From the NCBI GenBank assembly GCA_964035575.1, contig OZ037921.1, positions 950,501-1,014,500 on the forward strand: a DNA stretch of 64,000 bases, in the 5' to 3' direction. This document shows, piece by piece, positions 1 to 10,683 of the stretch (position 1 is its first letter; each line of letters starts with the position of its first letter). The DNA is from Rhynchopus sp. YZ270_cl-10 (taxonomy: Eukaryota; Euglenozoa; Diplonemea; Diplonemida; Diplonemidae). Under the pieces are notes generated by a model. It searched no databases and was not told the DNA's origin. It was given only the letters and a program-made list of their open reading frames with translations. Position numbers and translations under genes: made by a program.

Positions 1-384
1 TCCTCATCCATTATCATGTGCGTCATAGGCAAAGAGCCTAATGGCTGCGGTCAACGAAAAAAGACGTAGTAGTCGAGTAGTAAGGACAGATCAGTTGGTA
101 TAATGTTATGTTTAGTTTTAATCATGTACCAGGTTCTTTTGTGTCTTGCATTGTTGATCACGATGTCAACAGAGTTGCACCTTTTGTCTGAGCAGAAGTT
201 TGACAGAGCTCCCCAGGTGACCCAAAACAGTGGTTTCTTAGGGAATCCCTTGCATTCCCATTCAACGCCCTGCAGCTGTACCTAAGACACCTGCCCGTAT
301 TGGTCAGATGCCATTTTGTGAAATGTGCCCTCCCAACCCCAACCTCCCACCACACGGCGACAGCTCATCTTCAATACACATACA
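1..384. other. 5' flank of first collagen-like surface gene
   Basis: No gene is seen. The stretch from about 126 to 384 is one copy of a leader block that recurs before copies 2 (about 3226-3487), 3 (about 5521-5782) and, shortened, 4 (about 7947-8133). It includes the phrases TTTGACAGAGCTCCCCAGG and GGTCAGATGCCATTTTGTG. The block probably holds the trans-splice acceptor and the 5' UTR. Bases 1-125 are unassigned. Confidence 0.5.
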
Positions 385-1386
385 ATGCCGCACGTTGCCA
401 GGGTGTTCGCAGGACTGTGCCTGTGTGTGCTCTCGTGCTCAGGGGAAGGTGCGGATATGAATGGTGCAACCACACTGGTTTCCAGCAAGCCGGTCAACGT
501 TGTGTTACCGAGCAACGCATCGTTTGATAGTGCCACGGTAACGACGCATATTGGGAAGGTGACGTGTGCGGATGGGAGCACTCCGAGTCTCAAGATCGTC
601 TGCATCACAGACGACCGTAACAACGATGAAGTTGATTACAAGGATGTCACTGCAAACACCATCATCACCACCTCCTGCAACGCAGGTAATGTCTTCGCCA
701 AGATACACTTCTCATCATACAGTTGCCTCGTGGAGATCTCCAACGTAGTGGCCACCTTCCACCCCATCACGACACCAGTCCCATCCCTACCTGTGGCAAC
801 ACCGTCACCTGCTGACGCTTTCGCTGGCCAGTCTGTGAACGTGTCCACTGCAGCCTGTGCACCAGAGTTCCGGTGCACCTCCGAAAGCGGCAACAGGGTG
901 CAGTACGTCCCGTTTGGGGAGGCTGTGCCACTCACCGTGTGTGCCTTCCCGACAGTGATGATCACAGTGACAGACTTTCAGGATGGTGTGGTCACGTACG
1001 AGCAGGCAAGCTCAACGTCCACAGAGAATGATGTCTTCGTTGTCCCCTGTGGCACGTGTTTTAGTGCCATTGATCTTGATCAGGCAGATGTCAACCTGTT
1101 GTACCTTTCCTTCGGGTGCGACCTTGTGAAGTCTGGCCCATCTCCGTCTCTCCCAGCAGGCCCAACAGGAGCAACAGGTCCAGCAGGGCAGGATGGTGCC
1201 AAAGGAGCAACTGGAGCAACTGGTGAAAGAGGGATCGCTGGCCCGGAGGGATCAAACAGCGGAAGTACCCTGTTCATTGTCGGCATCGCTGCCATGGGCG
1301 TTAGTGCGGTGCTGCTGGTTGCGGCTGTTGTGATCTACAACAAGCGCACCCCCGACTCACAGGGGTACGCTGCAGTGTTGAACTGA
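385..1386 (+). CDS. Collagen-like single-pass membrane surface protein, copy 1
   Basis: Predicted type I membrane protein of 333 residues; exact role unknown. Residues 1-22 form a signal peptide (MPHVARVFAGLCLCVLSC). Residues 23-130 are a cysteine-bearing ectodomain that differs between copies. Residues 131-255 are a second cysteine-rich ectodomain nearly identical between copies. Residues 259-291 hold about eleven GXY triplets (GPTGATGPAGQDGAKG). Residues 295-317 are a membrane helix, followed by a short basic tail (YNKR). An in-frame ATG lies 60 bases upstream, but the one at 385 places the hydrophobic signal first and follows the conserved leader block. The gene is intronless and the first of four tandem copies. 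Cell-surface location is inferred from the signal peptide and helix. No database family is assigned beyond the collagen-like repeat. Confidence 0.85.
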   Translation: MPHVARVFAGLCLCVLSCSGEGADMNGATTLVSSKPVNVVLPSNASFDSATVTTHIGKVTCADGSTPSLKIVCITDDRNNDEVDYKDVTANTIITTSCNAGNVFAKIHFSSYSCLVEISNVVATFHPITTPVPSLPVATPSPADAFAGQSVNVSTAACAPEFRCTSESGNRVQYVPFGEAVPLTVCAFPTVMITVTDFQDGVVTYEQASSTSTENDVFVVPCGTCFSAIDLDQADVNLLYLSFGCDLVKSGPSPSLPAGPTGATGPAGQDGAKGATGATGERGIAGPEGSNSGSTLFIVGIAAMGVSAVLLVAAVVIYNKRTPDSQGYAAVLN

Positions 1387-2357
1387 GTCACCCCTTTTGA
1401 TGATTTAACAAGAAACGTGTCTTGGTTTGAACTGTCAGCTGCCATTGGCAAGAGTCTTCTCTCTTTCCGTGTGTGGGGTCTTCATTGTATTCATCCTCGT
1501 GTGAAGAGTTGTTGCAGTGTGATAACCAATCAAAAAAAGACTAAATTAAACCGGGTTCGCCCAGCGTTTTCCTGTTTTTCTTTGTTTCAATCTCTGCAAC
1601 ACTCTTGCATAACGTTCCTTTGCCCCACACTCTTGGCTATAACGGTTGACTGATTCTTTTCAAGATCAAGATATGTGTCACATGCAGAGACACAGTCATA
1701 TCAGGTTATATTTTATTTTAGTTGCGTTTGTTTTAGTTTTTCATTTTATTTTAAGTTTTTTGCTTGGCATTGATAATTGTTGTCATTGTCATTGTCGAAA
1801 GGCCATTTGTGCATACTATTTTACATATTCTAAGAAGGTGTTCCCAGTAGTTGCCTTGCAGTTGCGGGGTAACATCTTCCTGACTGTCTCTGCCCCCATC
1901 CCATCCCACACTTTGCAACCCAGGAAACTTTGTTTTGTAACTTGCGTCTGGTTGCCTTGGGTGATCCCGCAAGGTGATGAGTGTTTCCGTTGAATGCAGC
2001 CATACAGGCGCAAAGCTTGTTTGGTGAAAATCTATGAAAGTTGCAGGAGGGACGTGCTTGTTGGCAGAGGGTCTCTTTTGTTTGCGTTCTGTGTGTAGGG
2101 TTTTTATCACATTTCATTTCAAATGTTGCCGATGCATCGAAGAAAGGGGTGCCTGGCCATCCTCTCATGCTTTCTTTTCCTGAGACGAGATGCATTTTCA
2201 TTTTTTTTCTTCAAACAGAGCTTTTCAACGTTTCAACAGCAAAACAAATGACATCCCCCCTTTTTTTTCCAACACCACCTTCCTCCTCTTGCACAACCTA
2301 TTTTGCAAAAAAAATAATATCTTACTCATTCTAAGGACCGGAGAACATTTGCCATAA
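1387..2357. repeat. 3' flank of copy 1, duplicated downstream of copy 3
   Basis: From the stop codon to about 2240 this stretch matches 6785-7640 almost base for base, with small indels (for example an 11-base insertion near 7039). It therefore belongs to the duplicated unit and probably contains the 3' UTR. The first 150 bases also recur after copy 2 (4531-4680). Several ORFs here are not supported as genes. Bases 2240-2357 lead into the PIG-Y-like gene. Confidence 0.75.
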
Positions 2358-2651
2358 ATGGAGGAGGTACGCACAGTGGGACATGCGAACCCGGTTGGGA
2401 GTGGTCACGGACTGGCGCCTTCTCCGTGGGTGCTGGCTGGGGGTGTATGGGCGTTGCTGTCCCCACCACTGCTTTCAATACTCTGGTGGCTGCACACAAA
2501 CGTTGACACCGCTAACCAGTCTGCACGAGGTCAGCCCCTTCAGGTCGAGACCCCGTTGCACCAGATGCTGATGGTGCCACTATCACTTCCCGTGGTGGTG
2601 CTGCTTGCCTACATCTGTTACGTCGGGCGTGCGAGCTATGTGCACAACTAA
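2358..2651 (+). CDS. Small membrane protein resembling PIG-Y, GPI-GlcNAc transferase subunit
   Basis: A 97-residue protein with two hydrophobic segments: residues about 23-45 (VLAGGVWALLSPPLLSILWW) and about 70-90 (MLMVPLSLPVVVLLAYICYV). It ends in RASYVHN. The pattern of a second helix starting LPxxLPVxV and a C-terminus ending in HN matches PIG-Y, a tiny subunit of the endoplasmic-reticulum complex that starts GPI-anchor synthesis. The match rests on about 25 residues, so it is tentative. The C-terminal end survives as a fragment at 7866-7935, which shows that the gene was part of the duplicated unit. It may simply be an unrelated two-helix protein. Confidence 0.5.
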   Translation: MEEVRTVGHANPVGSGHGLAPSPWVLAGGVWALLSPPLLSILWWLHTNVDTANQSARGQPLQVETPLHQMLMVPLSLPVVVLLAYICYVGRASYVHN

Positions 2652-3487
2652 CACCAACACCATCCCACAACACACCGCACCAAATGGTCCAGGGTGACCA
2701 TCCTCACGGCAGCAGGCAATGCTGACACCCCCCCTCAGGGCTGTGTTGTTCAGTGCAGAGGGAGGGGGGACTTTTGCGGTCGTATTGCTTTCGAGGTACC
2801 CCATTGTGTGGTTAGTATCACCACCATGCTTCCCTGTGGAGGGGGAGGCGTGATGATATAAGCGGAGTGTTGTTGTGGTAGCTTAGATGTAAAGGCAGTG
2901 TTAAGAAATATATCCCGCACTCCATAGGTCAACACAGTGGCGTAGGGACAAAGCTGCCTTCTCTGCGTGGTTCGTGTTCTACCTTTCGGAACAAACTGAA
3001 CGAAGGACGTTGCCTTGCTCAGCGTGATGTGGTGATAAGGGGAACCCCGCGGACCTACAGGATGAGAGGTCTGTTGAAAGGTGGTGGACAATCTTGTTAA
3101 TCTTGCTTTGAAGTGTGTGTGTTCATGATTATGTGTGTTCTATGTAGAGAGCAGTACACCTGTGCCCTGGTTGGCATCGCTTAAAAGTATTGTGTAGTTG
3201 TTGTTTTCCTTCTCTTTTTAACTTTGAGATCCGTACCAGGTTTGTGTTTTGCATTGTTGATCACGATGTCAACAGAGTTGCACCTTTTGACTTAGCAGAA
3301 GTTTGACAGAGCTCCCCAGGTGACCCAAAACAGTGGTTTCTTAGGGAATCCCTTGCATTCCCATTCAACGCCCTGCAGCTGTACCTAAGACACCTGCCCG
3401 TATTGGTCAGATGCCATTTTGTGAAATGTGCCCTCTCAACCCCAACCTCCCACCACACGGCGACAGCTCATCTTTAATACACACACA
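2652..3487. other. Spacer and leader before copy 2
   Basis: Bases 2652-3225 show no gene and no repeat I can place. Bases 3226-3487 are the leader block shared by the four tandem genes, ending just before the ATG of copy 2. Confidence 0.5.
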
Positions 3488-4530
3488 ATGCCGCACGTTG
3501 CCAGGGTGTTCGCAGGACTGTGCCTGTGTGTGCTCTCGTGCTCAGGGGAAGGTGCGGATCTGAATGGTGCAACCACACTGGTTTCCGGCAGTGATGTGTC
3601 CAACTTTGTGTTTGGGAGCAACGCATCGTTTTATGAGGCCACGGTAACGACACATGTTGGGAAGGTGACGTGTGATGATGGGAGCACTCCGAGTCTCCGT
3701 ATCAGGTGCATGACAGACGGACATCGTGGCGAGGCAGTTCGTACCAAGATTATGACTGCAAACAGTATCATCACCACCCCCTGCAAAGCAGGTGACTTCT
3801 TTGCCAGCGTACAGTTCTCAGGTGATTTCTACGGCAACGAACAGTTCTCATCCCAGAATTGCCACGTGGAGATCTCCAACGTAACGGTCACCTTCCACGA
3901 CATCACGACACCAGTCCCATCCCTACCTGTGGCAACACCGTCACCTGCTGACGCTTTCGCTGGCCAGTCTGTGAACGTGTCCACTGCAGCCTGTGCACCA
4001 GAGTTCCGGTGCACCTCCGAAAGCGGCAACAGGGTGCAGTACGTCCCGTTTGGGGAGGCTGTGCCACTCACCGCGTGTCCTTCCCACAGCGAGCGGTGAT
4101 CATAGTGACAGACTTCCAGGATGGTGTGGTCACGTACGAGGCAATCTCAACGTCCACACATAAGGAGGTCTTCTTTGTCCCCTGTGGCGTGTGTTTTAGT
4201 GTCATGAATTTTCCTGGCTCAGATGTCAACCTGTTGTACCTTTCCTTCGGGTGCGACCTTGTGAAGTCTGGCCCATCTCCGTCTCTCCCAGCAGGCCCAA
4301 CAGGAGCAACAGGTCCAGCAGGGAAGGATGGTGCCAAAGGAGCAACTGGAGCAACTGGTGAAAGAGGGATCGCTGGCCAGGAGGGATCAAACAGCGGAAG
4401 TGCCCTGATCATTGTCGGTATCGCTGCCATGGGTGTTAGTGCGGTGCTGCTGGTTGCGGCTGTCGTGATCTACAACAAGCGCATGCCCGTCTCACAGGAC
4501 TGCCCTACAGTGGAGTTGGAGTTGGACTGA
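3488..4530 (+). pseudogene. Collagen-like surface protein, copy 2, frameshifted
   Basis: Same architecture as copy 1: signal peptide, variable ectodomain, constant ectodomain, GXY stretch, membrane helix. The reading frame shifts near 4072-4095. Copies 1, 3 and 4 have a 30-base stretch there (encoding TVCAFPTV then I) where this copy has 32 bases with several changes. The upstream frame runs to a stop at 4097-4099. The downstream frame resumes with IVTDFQDGVVTYE and continues through the helix to the stop at 4530. The variable part is also longer, with a partly repeated segment encoding QFSGDFYGNEQFSSQN. Either the gene is dead or the upstream frame makes a secreted form without collagen or membrane anchor. 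A sequencing error is possible but less likely given the clustered changes. Confidence 0.75.
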
Positions 4531-5782
4531 GTCACCCCTTTTGATGATTTAACAACAAACGTGTCTTGGTTTGAACTGTCAGCTGCCATTGGCAAGAGTC
4601 TTCTCTCTTTCCGTGTGTGGGGTCTTCATTGTATTCGTCCTTGTGTGAAGAGTTGTTGCAGTGTGTGATAACCAATCAAAAACGATTATTTGGTGGTGTA
4701 CTTGGCGGGGTTTGAGCCACATCTCGAAGGACGTGAATATGCCCACCACGAGGCATGGGACCTTCCGAGTGTTTTCGCCACTTTTAGAAATAAGACGTTT
4801 TCTTATTTTACTGCAGCTCAATAGTTTTATTCCAACAACCATGTCCAGCTTTGTTCGCACCTGCCTTCAACGTTAGTTATCAGTCCATGACTGAACACTT
4901 TGCAAACGTAAAATGGATGCAGAATGCAGAAGAAAGCCTGGTGAAGGGTTTATTTCATTTTTTCTTTTTTTTTTCTTTTCCCCTCTTTTCTTTTGAAGGT
5001 GGCTGACAAGAGGCTTCATCCGTCCCCTCTGCTGTGTCCCTTTTGCCTCTGAAAGCAATCTCCTCTGCCAACCTCAGCCTGCCACACCATGACATACCCA
5101 ATTGGCGTCTTTTCATTTTGCAGCTCTTCTCGTTGCAAAACTCAACCGCCAAGGAAAGGGCTTTCTATGCTGGGCAACTAACCTTCTTGTTCAGAGTGCA
5201 ACGACACACACCCAACATCCTGCACACTTCGCATTCCCTTTCCCTTCGCCCCCACCCTCAACCCAACCCCTTTTCAAAACCAATTCCCTTCGAAACAAAG
5301 GCACCCCTCATTACCATTTGTTTTTTACACCCACTAGTTTGTGAGCGGAAGGTGTCACGTCGTTCACTCACCCAACCGTGCTCCACCATGGATACGTTGT
5401 TGTTGGGAATTCTTTTTTATGCTGATGCTGTGCGATAACGAATGTGATCGAGGCGACGAAGCACAGAGCGTCTTAGCGTAATCTCAGAAAACCTTTCTTT
5501 ATCACACCTAACCTTACTTTGAGATCCGTACCAGGTTTGTGTCTTGCATTGTTGGTCACGATGTCAACAGAGTTGCACCTTTTGACTTAGCAGAAGTTTG
5601 ACAGAGCTCCCCAGGTGACCCAAAACAGTGGTTTCTTAGGGAATCCCTTGCATTCCCATTCAACGCCCTGCAGCTGTACCTAAGACACCTGCCCGTATTG
5701 GTCAGATGCCATTTTGTGAAATGTGCCCTCCCAACCCCAACCTCCCACCACACGGCAACAGCTCATCTTTAATACACATACA
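4531..5782. other. Spacer between copies 2 and 3
   Basis: Bases 4531-4680 match the 3' flank of copy 1; after that the sequence diverges and is unique in the window. ORFs at 4579-5438 are AT- or CT-rich with no recognisable product. Bases 5521-5782 are the shared leader block of copy 3. Confidence 0.5.
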
Positions 5783-6784
5783 ATGCCGCACGTTGCCAGG
5801 GTGTTTGCAGGACTGTGCCTGTGTGTGCTCTCGTGCTCAGGGGAAGGTGCGGATCTGAATGGTGCAACCACACTGGTTTCCAAGGCGGCATCCAACTTTG
5901 TGTTTGGGAGCAACGCATCGTTTGATCGTGCCACGGTAACGACACATGTTGGGAAGGTGACGTGTGAGGGTGGGAGCACTCCGAGTCTCAGTATCGACTG
6001 CATCACAGACGACCGTAACAACGATGGAATTGATCACAAGGATGTCACTGCAAACACCATCATCACCACCTCCTGCAACGCAGGTAATTTCTTCGCCAAC
6101 GTACAGTTCTCATCATGGAATTGCCTCGTGGAGATCTCCAACGTAACGGTCATCTTCCACGACATCACGACACCAGTCCCATCCCTACCTGTGGCAACAC
6201 CGTCGCCTGCTGACGCTTTCGCTGGCCAGTCTGTGAACGTGTCCACTGCAGCCTGTGCACCAGAGTTCCGGTGCACCTCCGAAAGCGGCAACAGGGTGCA
6301 GTACGTCCCGTTTGGGGAGGCTGTGCCACTCACCGTGTGTGCCTTCCCGACAGTGGTGATCACAGTGACAGACTTCCAGGATGGTGTGGTCACGTATGAG
6401 CAGGCAAGCTCAACGTCCACAGAGAATGATGTCTTCGTTGTCCCCTGTGGCACGTGTTTTAGTGCCATTGATCTTGATCAGGCAGATGTCAACCTGTTGT
6501 ACCTTTCCTTCGGGTGCGACCTTGTGAAGTCTGGCCCATCTCCGTCTCTCCCAGCAGGCCCAACAGGAGCAACAGGCCCAGCAGGGCAGGATGGTGCCAA
6601 AGGAGCAACTGGAGCAACTGGTGAAAGAGGGATCGCTGGCCAGGAGGGATCAAACAGCGGAAGTGCCCTGATCATTGTCGGCATCGCTGCCATCGTCGTT
6701 GGTGCGGTGCTGCTGGTTGCGGCTGTTGTGATCTACAACAAGCGCACCCCCGACTCACAGGGGTACGCTGCAGTGTTGAACTGA
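5783..6784 (+). CDS. Collagen-like single-pass membrane surface protein, copy 3
   Basis: 333 residues, the same length as copy 1. Residues about 33-126 differ from copy 1 at many positions (for example NFVFGSNASF against NVVLPSNASF). From residue about 131 to the tail (RTPDSQGYAAVLN) the two are almost identical at protein and DNA level. The helix differs slightly (GIAAIVVGAVLLVAAVV). The gene is intronless, with the same signal peptide and leader. Its 3' flank to 7640 duplicates that of copy 1, so copies 1 and 3 are the closest pair at DNA level. Confidence 0.85.
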   Translation: MPHVARVFAGLCLCVLSCSGEGADLNGATTLVSKAASNFVFGSNASFDRATVTTHVGKVTCEGGSTPSLSIDCITDDRNNDGIDHKDVTANTIITTSCNAGNFFANVQFSSWNCLVEISNVTVIFHDITTPVPSLPVATPSPADAFAGQSVNVSTAACAPEFRCTSESGNRVQYVPFGEAVPLTVCAFPTVVITVTDFQDGVVTYEQASSTSTENDVFVVPCGTCFSAIDLDQADVNLLYLSFGCDLVKSGPSPSLPAGPTGATGPAGQDGAKGATGATGERGIAGQEGSNSGSALIIVGIAAIVVGAVLLVAAVVIYNKRTPDSQGYAAVLN

Positions 6785-7865
6785 GTCACCCCTTTTGATG
6801 ATTTAACAACAGACGTGTCTTGGTTTGAACTGTCAGCTGCCATTGGCAAGAGTCTTCTCTCTTTCCGTGTGTGGGGTCTTCATTGTATTCATCCTTGTGT
6901 GAAGAGTTGTTGCAGTGTGATAACCAATCAAAAAAAGACTAAATTAAACCGGGTTCGCCCAGCGTTTTCCTGTTTTTCTTTGTTTCAATCTCTGCAACAC
7001 TCTTGCATAACGTTCCTTTGCCCCACACTCTTGGCTATAAGTTAATAATAACGGTTGACTGATTCTTTTCAAGATCAAGATATGTGTCCACATGCAGAGA
7101 CACAGTCATATCAGGTTTTTATTTTATTTTCATTTTATTTTAAGTTTTTTGCTTGACATTGATAATTGTTGTCATTGTCGAAAGGCCATTTGTGCATACT
7201 ATTTTACATATTCTAAGAAGGTGTTCCCAGTAGTTGCCTTGCAGTTGCGGGGTAACATCTTCCTGACTGTCTCTGCTCTCCATCCTATCCCACTCTTGCA
7301 ACCCAGGAAACTTTGTTTTGTAACTTGCGTCTGGTTGCCTTGGGTGATCCCGCAAGGTGATGAGTGTTTCCGTTGGATGCAGCCATACAGGCGCAAAGCT
7401 TGTTTGGTGAAAATCTATGAAAGTTGCAGGAGGGACGTGCTTGTTGGCAGAGGGTCTCTTTTGTTTGCGTTCTGTGTGGGGTTTTTATCACATTTCATTT
7501 CAAATGTTGCCGATGCATCGAAGAAAGGGGTGCCTGGCCATCCTCTCATGCTTTCTTTTCCTGAGACGAGAAAGCTGACGACTTTGCATTTCAATTTTTT
7601 CTTCAAACAGGACTTTTCAACTTTTCAACAACAACAAAAAGCAAAAGGAAACGCCCCATAATCATTTGTTTCCTCACACTCTCCTTCTGCTTATCACTGC
7701 GTTGTTTTGAAAGCAAACTCCAACTAGCTGTACCGTAATTGTACCAAGGTTTAACCGTACAAAAGTTGGCACATTTGGGACTTTGTACGGTGTTGAATAA
7801 AGGTGAACGTCGAACCCACACATGTAATATGTTTTCACCTGCCTGCTTCAGCAAGAAGAAGGTGT
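6785..7865. repeat. Duplicated 3' flank of copy 3
   Basis: Matches 1387-2240 until about 7640, then diverges. Small differences include loss of one ATTGTC repeat near 7170. No gene is supported. Confidence 0.7.
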
Positions 7866-7935
7866 CGCTCTTCCCGTGGTGGTGCTGCTTGCCTACATCT
7901 GTTACGTCGGGCGTGCGAGCTATGTGCACAACTAG
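7866..7935 (+). pseudogene. C-terminal fragment of the PIG-Y-like gene
   Basis: Encodes LPVVVLLAYICYVGRASYVH N and a stop, identical to the last 21 residues of the gene at 2358-2651. It lacks the N-terminal helix and any start. The fragment is joined directly to the leader block of copy 4, marking a deletion breakpoint in the tandem duplication. Confidence 0.75.
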
Positions 7936-8133
7936 CACCAACACCAGTTTGACAGAGCTCCCCAGGTGACCCAAAACAGTGGTTTCTTAGGGAATCCCTT
8001 GCATTCCCATTCAACGCCCTGCAGCTGTACCTAAGACACCTGCCCGTATTGGTCAGATGCCATTTTGTGAAATGTGCCCTCCCAACCCCAACCTCCCACC
8101 ACACGGCGACAGCTCATCTTTAATACACATACA

Positions 8134-9150
8134 ATGCCGCACGTTGCCAGGGTGTTTGCAGGACTGTGCCTGTGTGTGCTCTCGTGCTCAGGGGAAGGTG
8201 CGGATATGAATGGTGCAACCACACTGGTTTCCAGGAACGTGTCCAACTTTGTGTTTGGGAGCAACGCATCGTTTGATCGTGCCACGGTAACGATGACTGT
8301 TGGGAAGGTGACGTGTGAGGATGGGCCAAGCAGTCGCTATCCGAGTCTCTATATCACGTGCGTCACCGACAACCGTGCCGACGATGTACTTGATAACAAG
8401 GATATCACTGCAAACAGTACCGTCACCACCCACTGCAACGCAGGTAATTTCTTCGCCACCGTAGGGCTCTCATCATTTTATTGCCACGTGGAGATCTCCA
8501 ACGTAGCGGTCACCTTCCACTACATCACGACACCAGTCCCATCCCTACCTGTGGCAACACCGTCACCTGCTGACGCTTTCGCTGGCCAGTCTGTGAACGT
8601 GTCCACTGCAGCCTGTGCACCAGAGTTCCGGTGCACCTCCGAAAGCGGCAACAGGGTGCAGTACGTCCCGTTTGGGGAGGCGGTGCCACTCACCGTGTGT
8701 GCCTTCCCGACAGTGGTGATCACAGTGACAGACTTTCAGGATGGTGTGGTCACGTATGAGCAGGGAAGCTCAACGGCAAGCTCAACGTCCAGAAAGAATA
8801 AGATCTTCTTTGTCCCCTGTGGCACGTGTTTTAGTGCCATTGATCTTGATCAGGCAGATGTCAACCTGTTGTACCTTTCCTTCGGGTGCGACCTTGTGAA
8901 GTCTGGCCCATCTCCGTCTCTCCCAACAGGTGGAGCAACAGGTCCAGCAGGGCAGGATGGTGCCAAAGGAGCAACTGGTGAAAGAGGGATCGCTGGCCCG
9001 GAGGGATCAAACAGCGGAAGTGCCCTGATCATTGTCGGCATCGCTGCCATCGTCGTTGGTGCGGTGCTGCTGGTTGCGGCTGTTGTGGTCTACAAGCGCA
9101 CCCCCGTCTCACAGGGGTACGCTGCAGTGCCGAAAACCTGTTCTTGTTAA
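8134..9150 (+). CDS. Collagen-like single-pass membrane surface protein, copy 4
   Basis: 338 residues with the same order of parts as the other copies. The variable ectodomain is the most divergent, with an insert encoding GPSSRYPS and NRADDVLD in place of DRNNDEVD. A second insert (GSSTAS) lies in the constant half. The collagen-like stretch is shorter by a few triplets (GGATGPAGQDGAKGATGERG). The tail ends VPKTCSC, carrying two cysteines that the other copies lack, and the 3' flank is unrelated. Copy 4 is therefore the end of the array, where the duplicated unit stops. Confidence 0.85.
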   Translation: MPHVARVFAGLCLCVLSCSGEGADMNGATTLVSRNVSNFVFGSNASFDRATVTMTVGKVTCEDGPSSRYPSLYITCVTDNRADDVLDNKDITANSTVTTHCNAGNFFATVGLSSFYCHVEISNVAVTFHYITTPVPSLPVATPSPADAFAGQSVNVSTAACAPEFRCTSESGNRVQYVPFGEAVPLTVCAFPTVVITVTDFQDGVVTYEQGSSTASSTSRKNKIFFVPCGTCFSAIDLDQADVNLLYLSFGCDLVKSGPSPSLPTGGATGPAGQDGAKGATGERGIAGPEGSNSGSALIIVGIAAIVVGAVLLVAAVVVYKRTPVSQGYAAVPKTCSC

Positions 9151-9551
9151 AAAAGCAATGAACGAAAATAGTTGTTTTTTATTGTTTTCTATTCATATCC
9201 TTTCATATCCGTTAGTTTCTATTTTTGTGAAATTTTGATTTTTACTTCTGACTACTAACACTGAGGGATGTGTGCCGTGCAAAGCAAGGTGTATTGCCGC
9301 TTGTACGGCTTGTAACATTCACTTCTCCCTCTCTTCCCCCACCTCTGTGTTGTGACTCAGACACATTACCCTTTAAAGATTTCTTCTCTATTTATCACGA
9401 TTGTGTATTATGTGTACACAGGACGCAAACGTCAGTTTTTCTTTTTACACCTAACAAACAAATGCTTTTTCAAAAATAAAAGGTATAGTGGAGCACATAC
9501 GACGTATAGTGGAGCACATACAAAGTTTTCAAAAAAAAATACCGTCTATAT
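9151..9551. other. Intergenic with a tandem family A remnant
   Basis: No gene seen. At 9483-9535 the start of dispersed repeat family A (GTATAGTGGAGCACAT) occurs twice in tandem, followed by an A-run. The hAT-like element begins immediately after. Confidence 0.5.
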
Positions 9552-10338
9552 CCAGGCATATTGCTAAGTGCCGTTTCGCCGTTTTGCCTTTTTGGCCAAA
9601 ACCACAAAAAAAATTTTTTTTGAAAACGCCGTTTCGCCGTTTTGCCGTTTTGCCTTTTAAAAAAAACGCCGTTTTCAAAATTGGCGAAGCGCCGTTTCCC
9701 CCGAGAAAACGGCGTTTTCAACGAGACAAAACGCCGTTTCCTGCCGCCATTTTTTGAGAAAAAGGATCTGGCAACATCATAAAAGTAGCGTACCGTGCGC
9801 CTGCGGCGCAAGCTTGCACACCCTTCCCATGACATAGTTTGGCTGTAAAATAGTGCAATTTTAAGCGCGATTTTTGAAATGTTGCGCCATGGCTTCGCCA
9901 GAAACTTTGTAGGGATGGAACCTTTGTAGTCCATAACCACCATTTCTTTTATAAATTTACTAAGGTTACTGATAAGAAGGCGGACACCCACTACGGATTG
10001 CGGATCACCAGTAGCTGAAAGCTACCAAGGCACAGAGGAGGGAAGCTTTCCCGCAGAGAAGGGTTGGGGTGGTGTAGGTTGGCTGTGGATCACCACATAC
10101 CGAGAATATTTTTCGCTGAGTTTTCCGCACAGAAAAACATGACTGCCTCACACAAAACCACCTTTGGTGGAGGCTATAGGGGGGCTATATAATGCCCTCT
10201 GTGGTTGGCAGGGAGGCGCGCGCGAAGCGCGCGACGACCGCTTTCAACGGGGGGAAAAATATTTTTTTGGCCTGGAAAAAAAAAAAGTGTCGCCGTTTTG
10301 CTTTTTTCCACTTTCGGCAAAGTTAGCAATATGCCTGG
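9552..10338. mobile_element. hAT-like non-autonomous DNA transposon 1
   Basis: The ends are inverted repeats CCAGGCATATTGC (9552) and GCAATATGCCTGG (ending 10338). Outside both ends is TCTATAT, or 8 bases (GTCTATAT) if one end base is counted differently, which reads as a target-site duplication. The interior has many copies of CGCCGTTTTGCC-like sequence (9570-9770), a segment at about 9790-9905 and a GCGCGCGAAGCGCGCG hairpin at about 10215. The segment and hairpin match, in reverse complement, the element at 46495-48445. No transposase-like ORF is seen, so it is non-autonomous. The hAT assignment rests only on duplication length and the CAGG-type terminus. Confidence 0.7.
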
Positions 10339-10369
10339 TCTATATCTTTTAAGTACAATAGCCTTCGGG

Positions 10370-10517
10370 CGACATTGAGTACAGATCCTGCACTAGCAGG
10401 TGATTGTCGACACAACAAAAAAAAAAAATGATAATAAAAAGCCAACGTTCAGTGCAGACCCGAATTCTCCCACCTGGTGGGATTACTCGGCTATTGTCGA
10501 CACAGCAAAAAAAAAAG
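10370..10517 (+). repeat. Dispersed repeat family C, two copies
   Basis: Copies at 10370-10428 and 10441-10517. The family reads TTGAGTACAGATCCTGCA, then a short hairpin (CCTGC-acta-GCAGG), then TGTCGACACARCA and an A-run. Other copies lie at about 53531-53600, 53630-53690 (diverged), 55889-55945 and 59046-59098. The A-tail suggests retroposition, but no tRNA-like promoter boxes are convincing. Confidence 0.65.
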
Positions 10518-10683
10518 TGCATAAAACCAGACCAAGAGATAACCAGTCATTTTCCCTTTTTTTTTTACCACCTACTTTCCCCCTTCATTCTCCTGGACAG
10601 TACTATCATATTCATTTCCAAATACCTGACGGGACAGGCTGGGAGGACTTTGACCAGGGACAGCTTCCTTGACCCTGTGTTCG

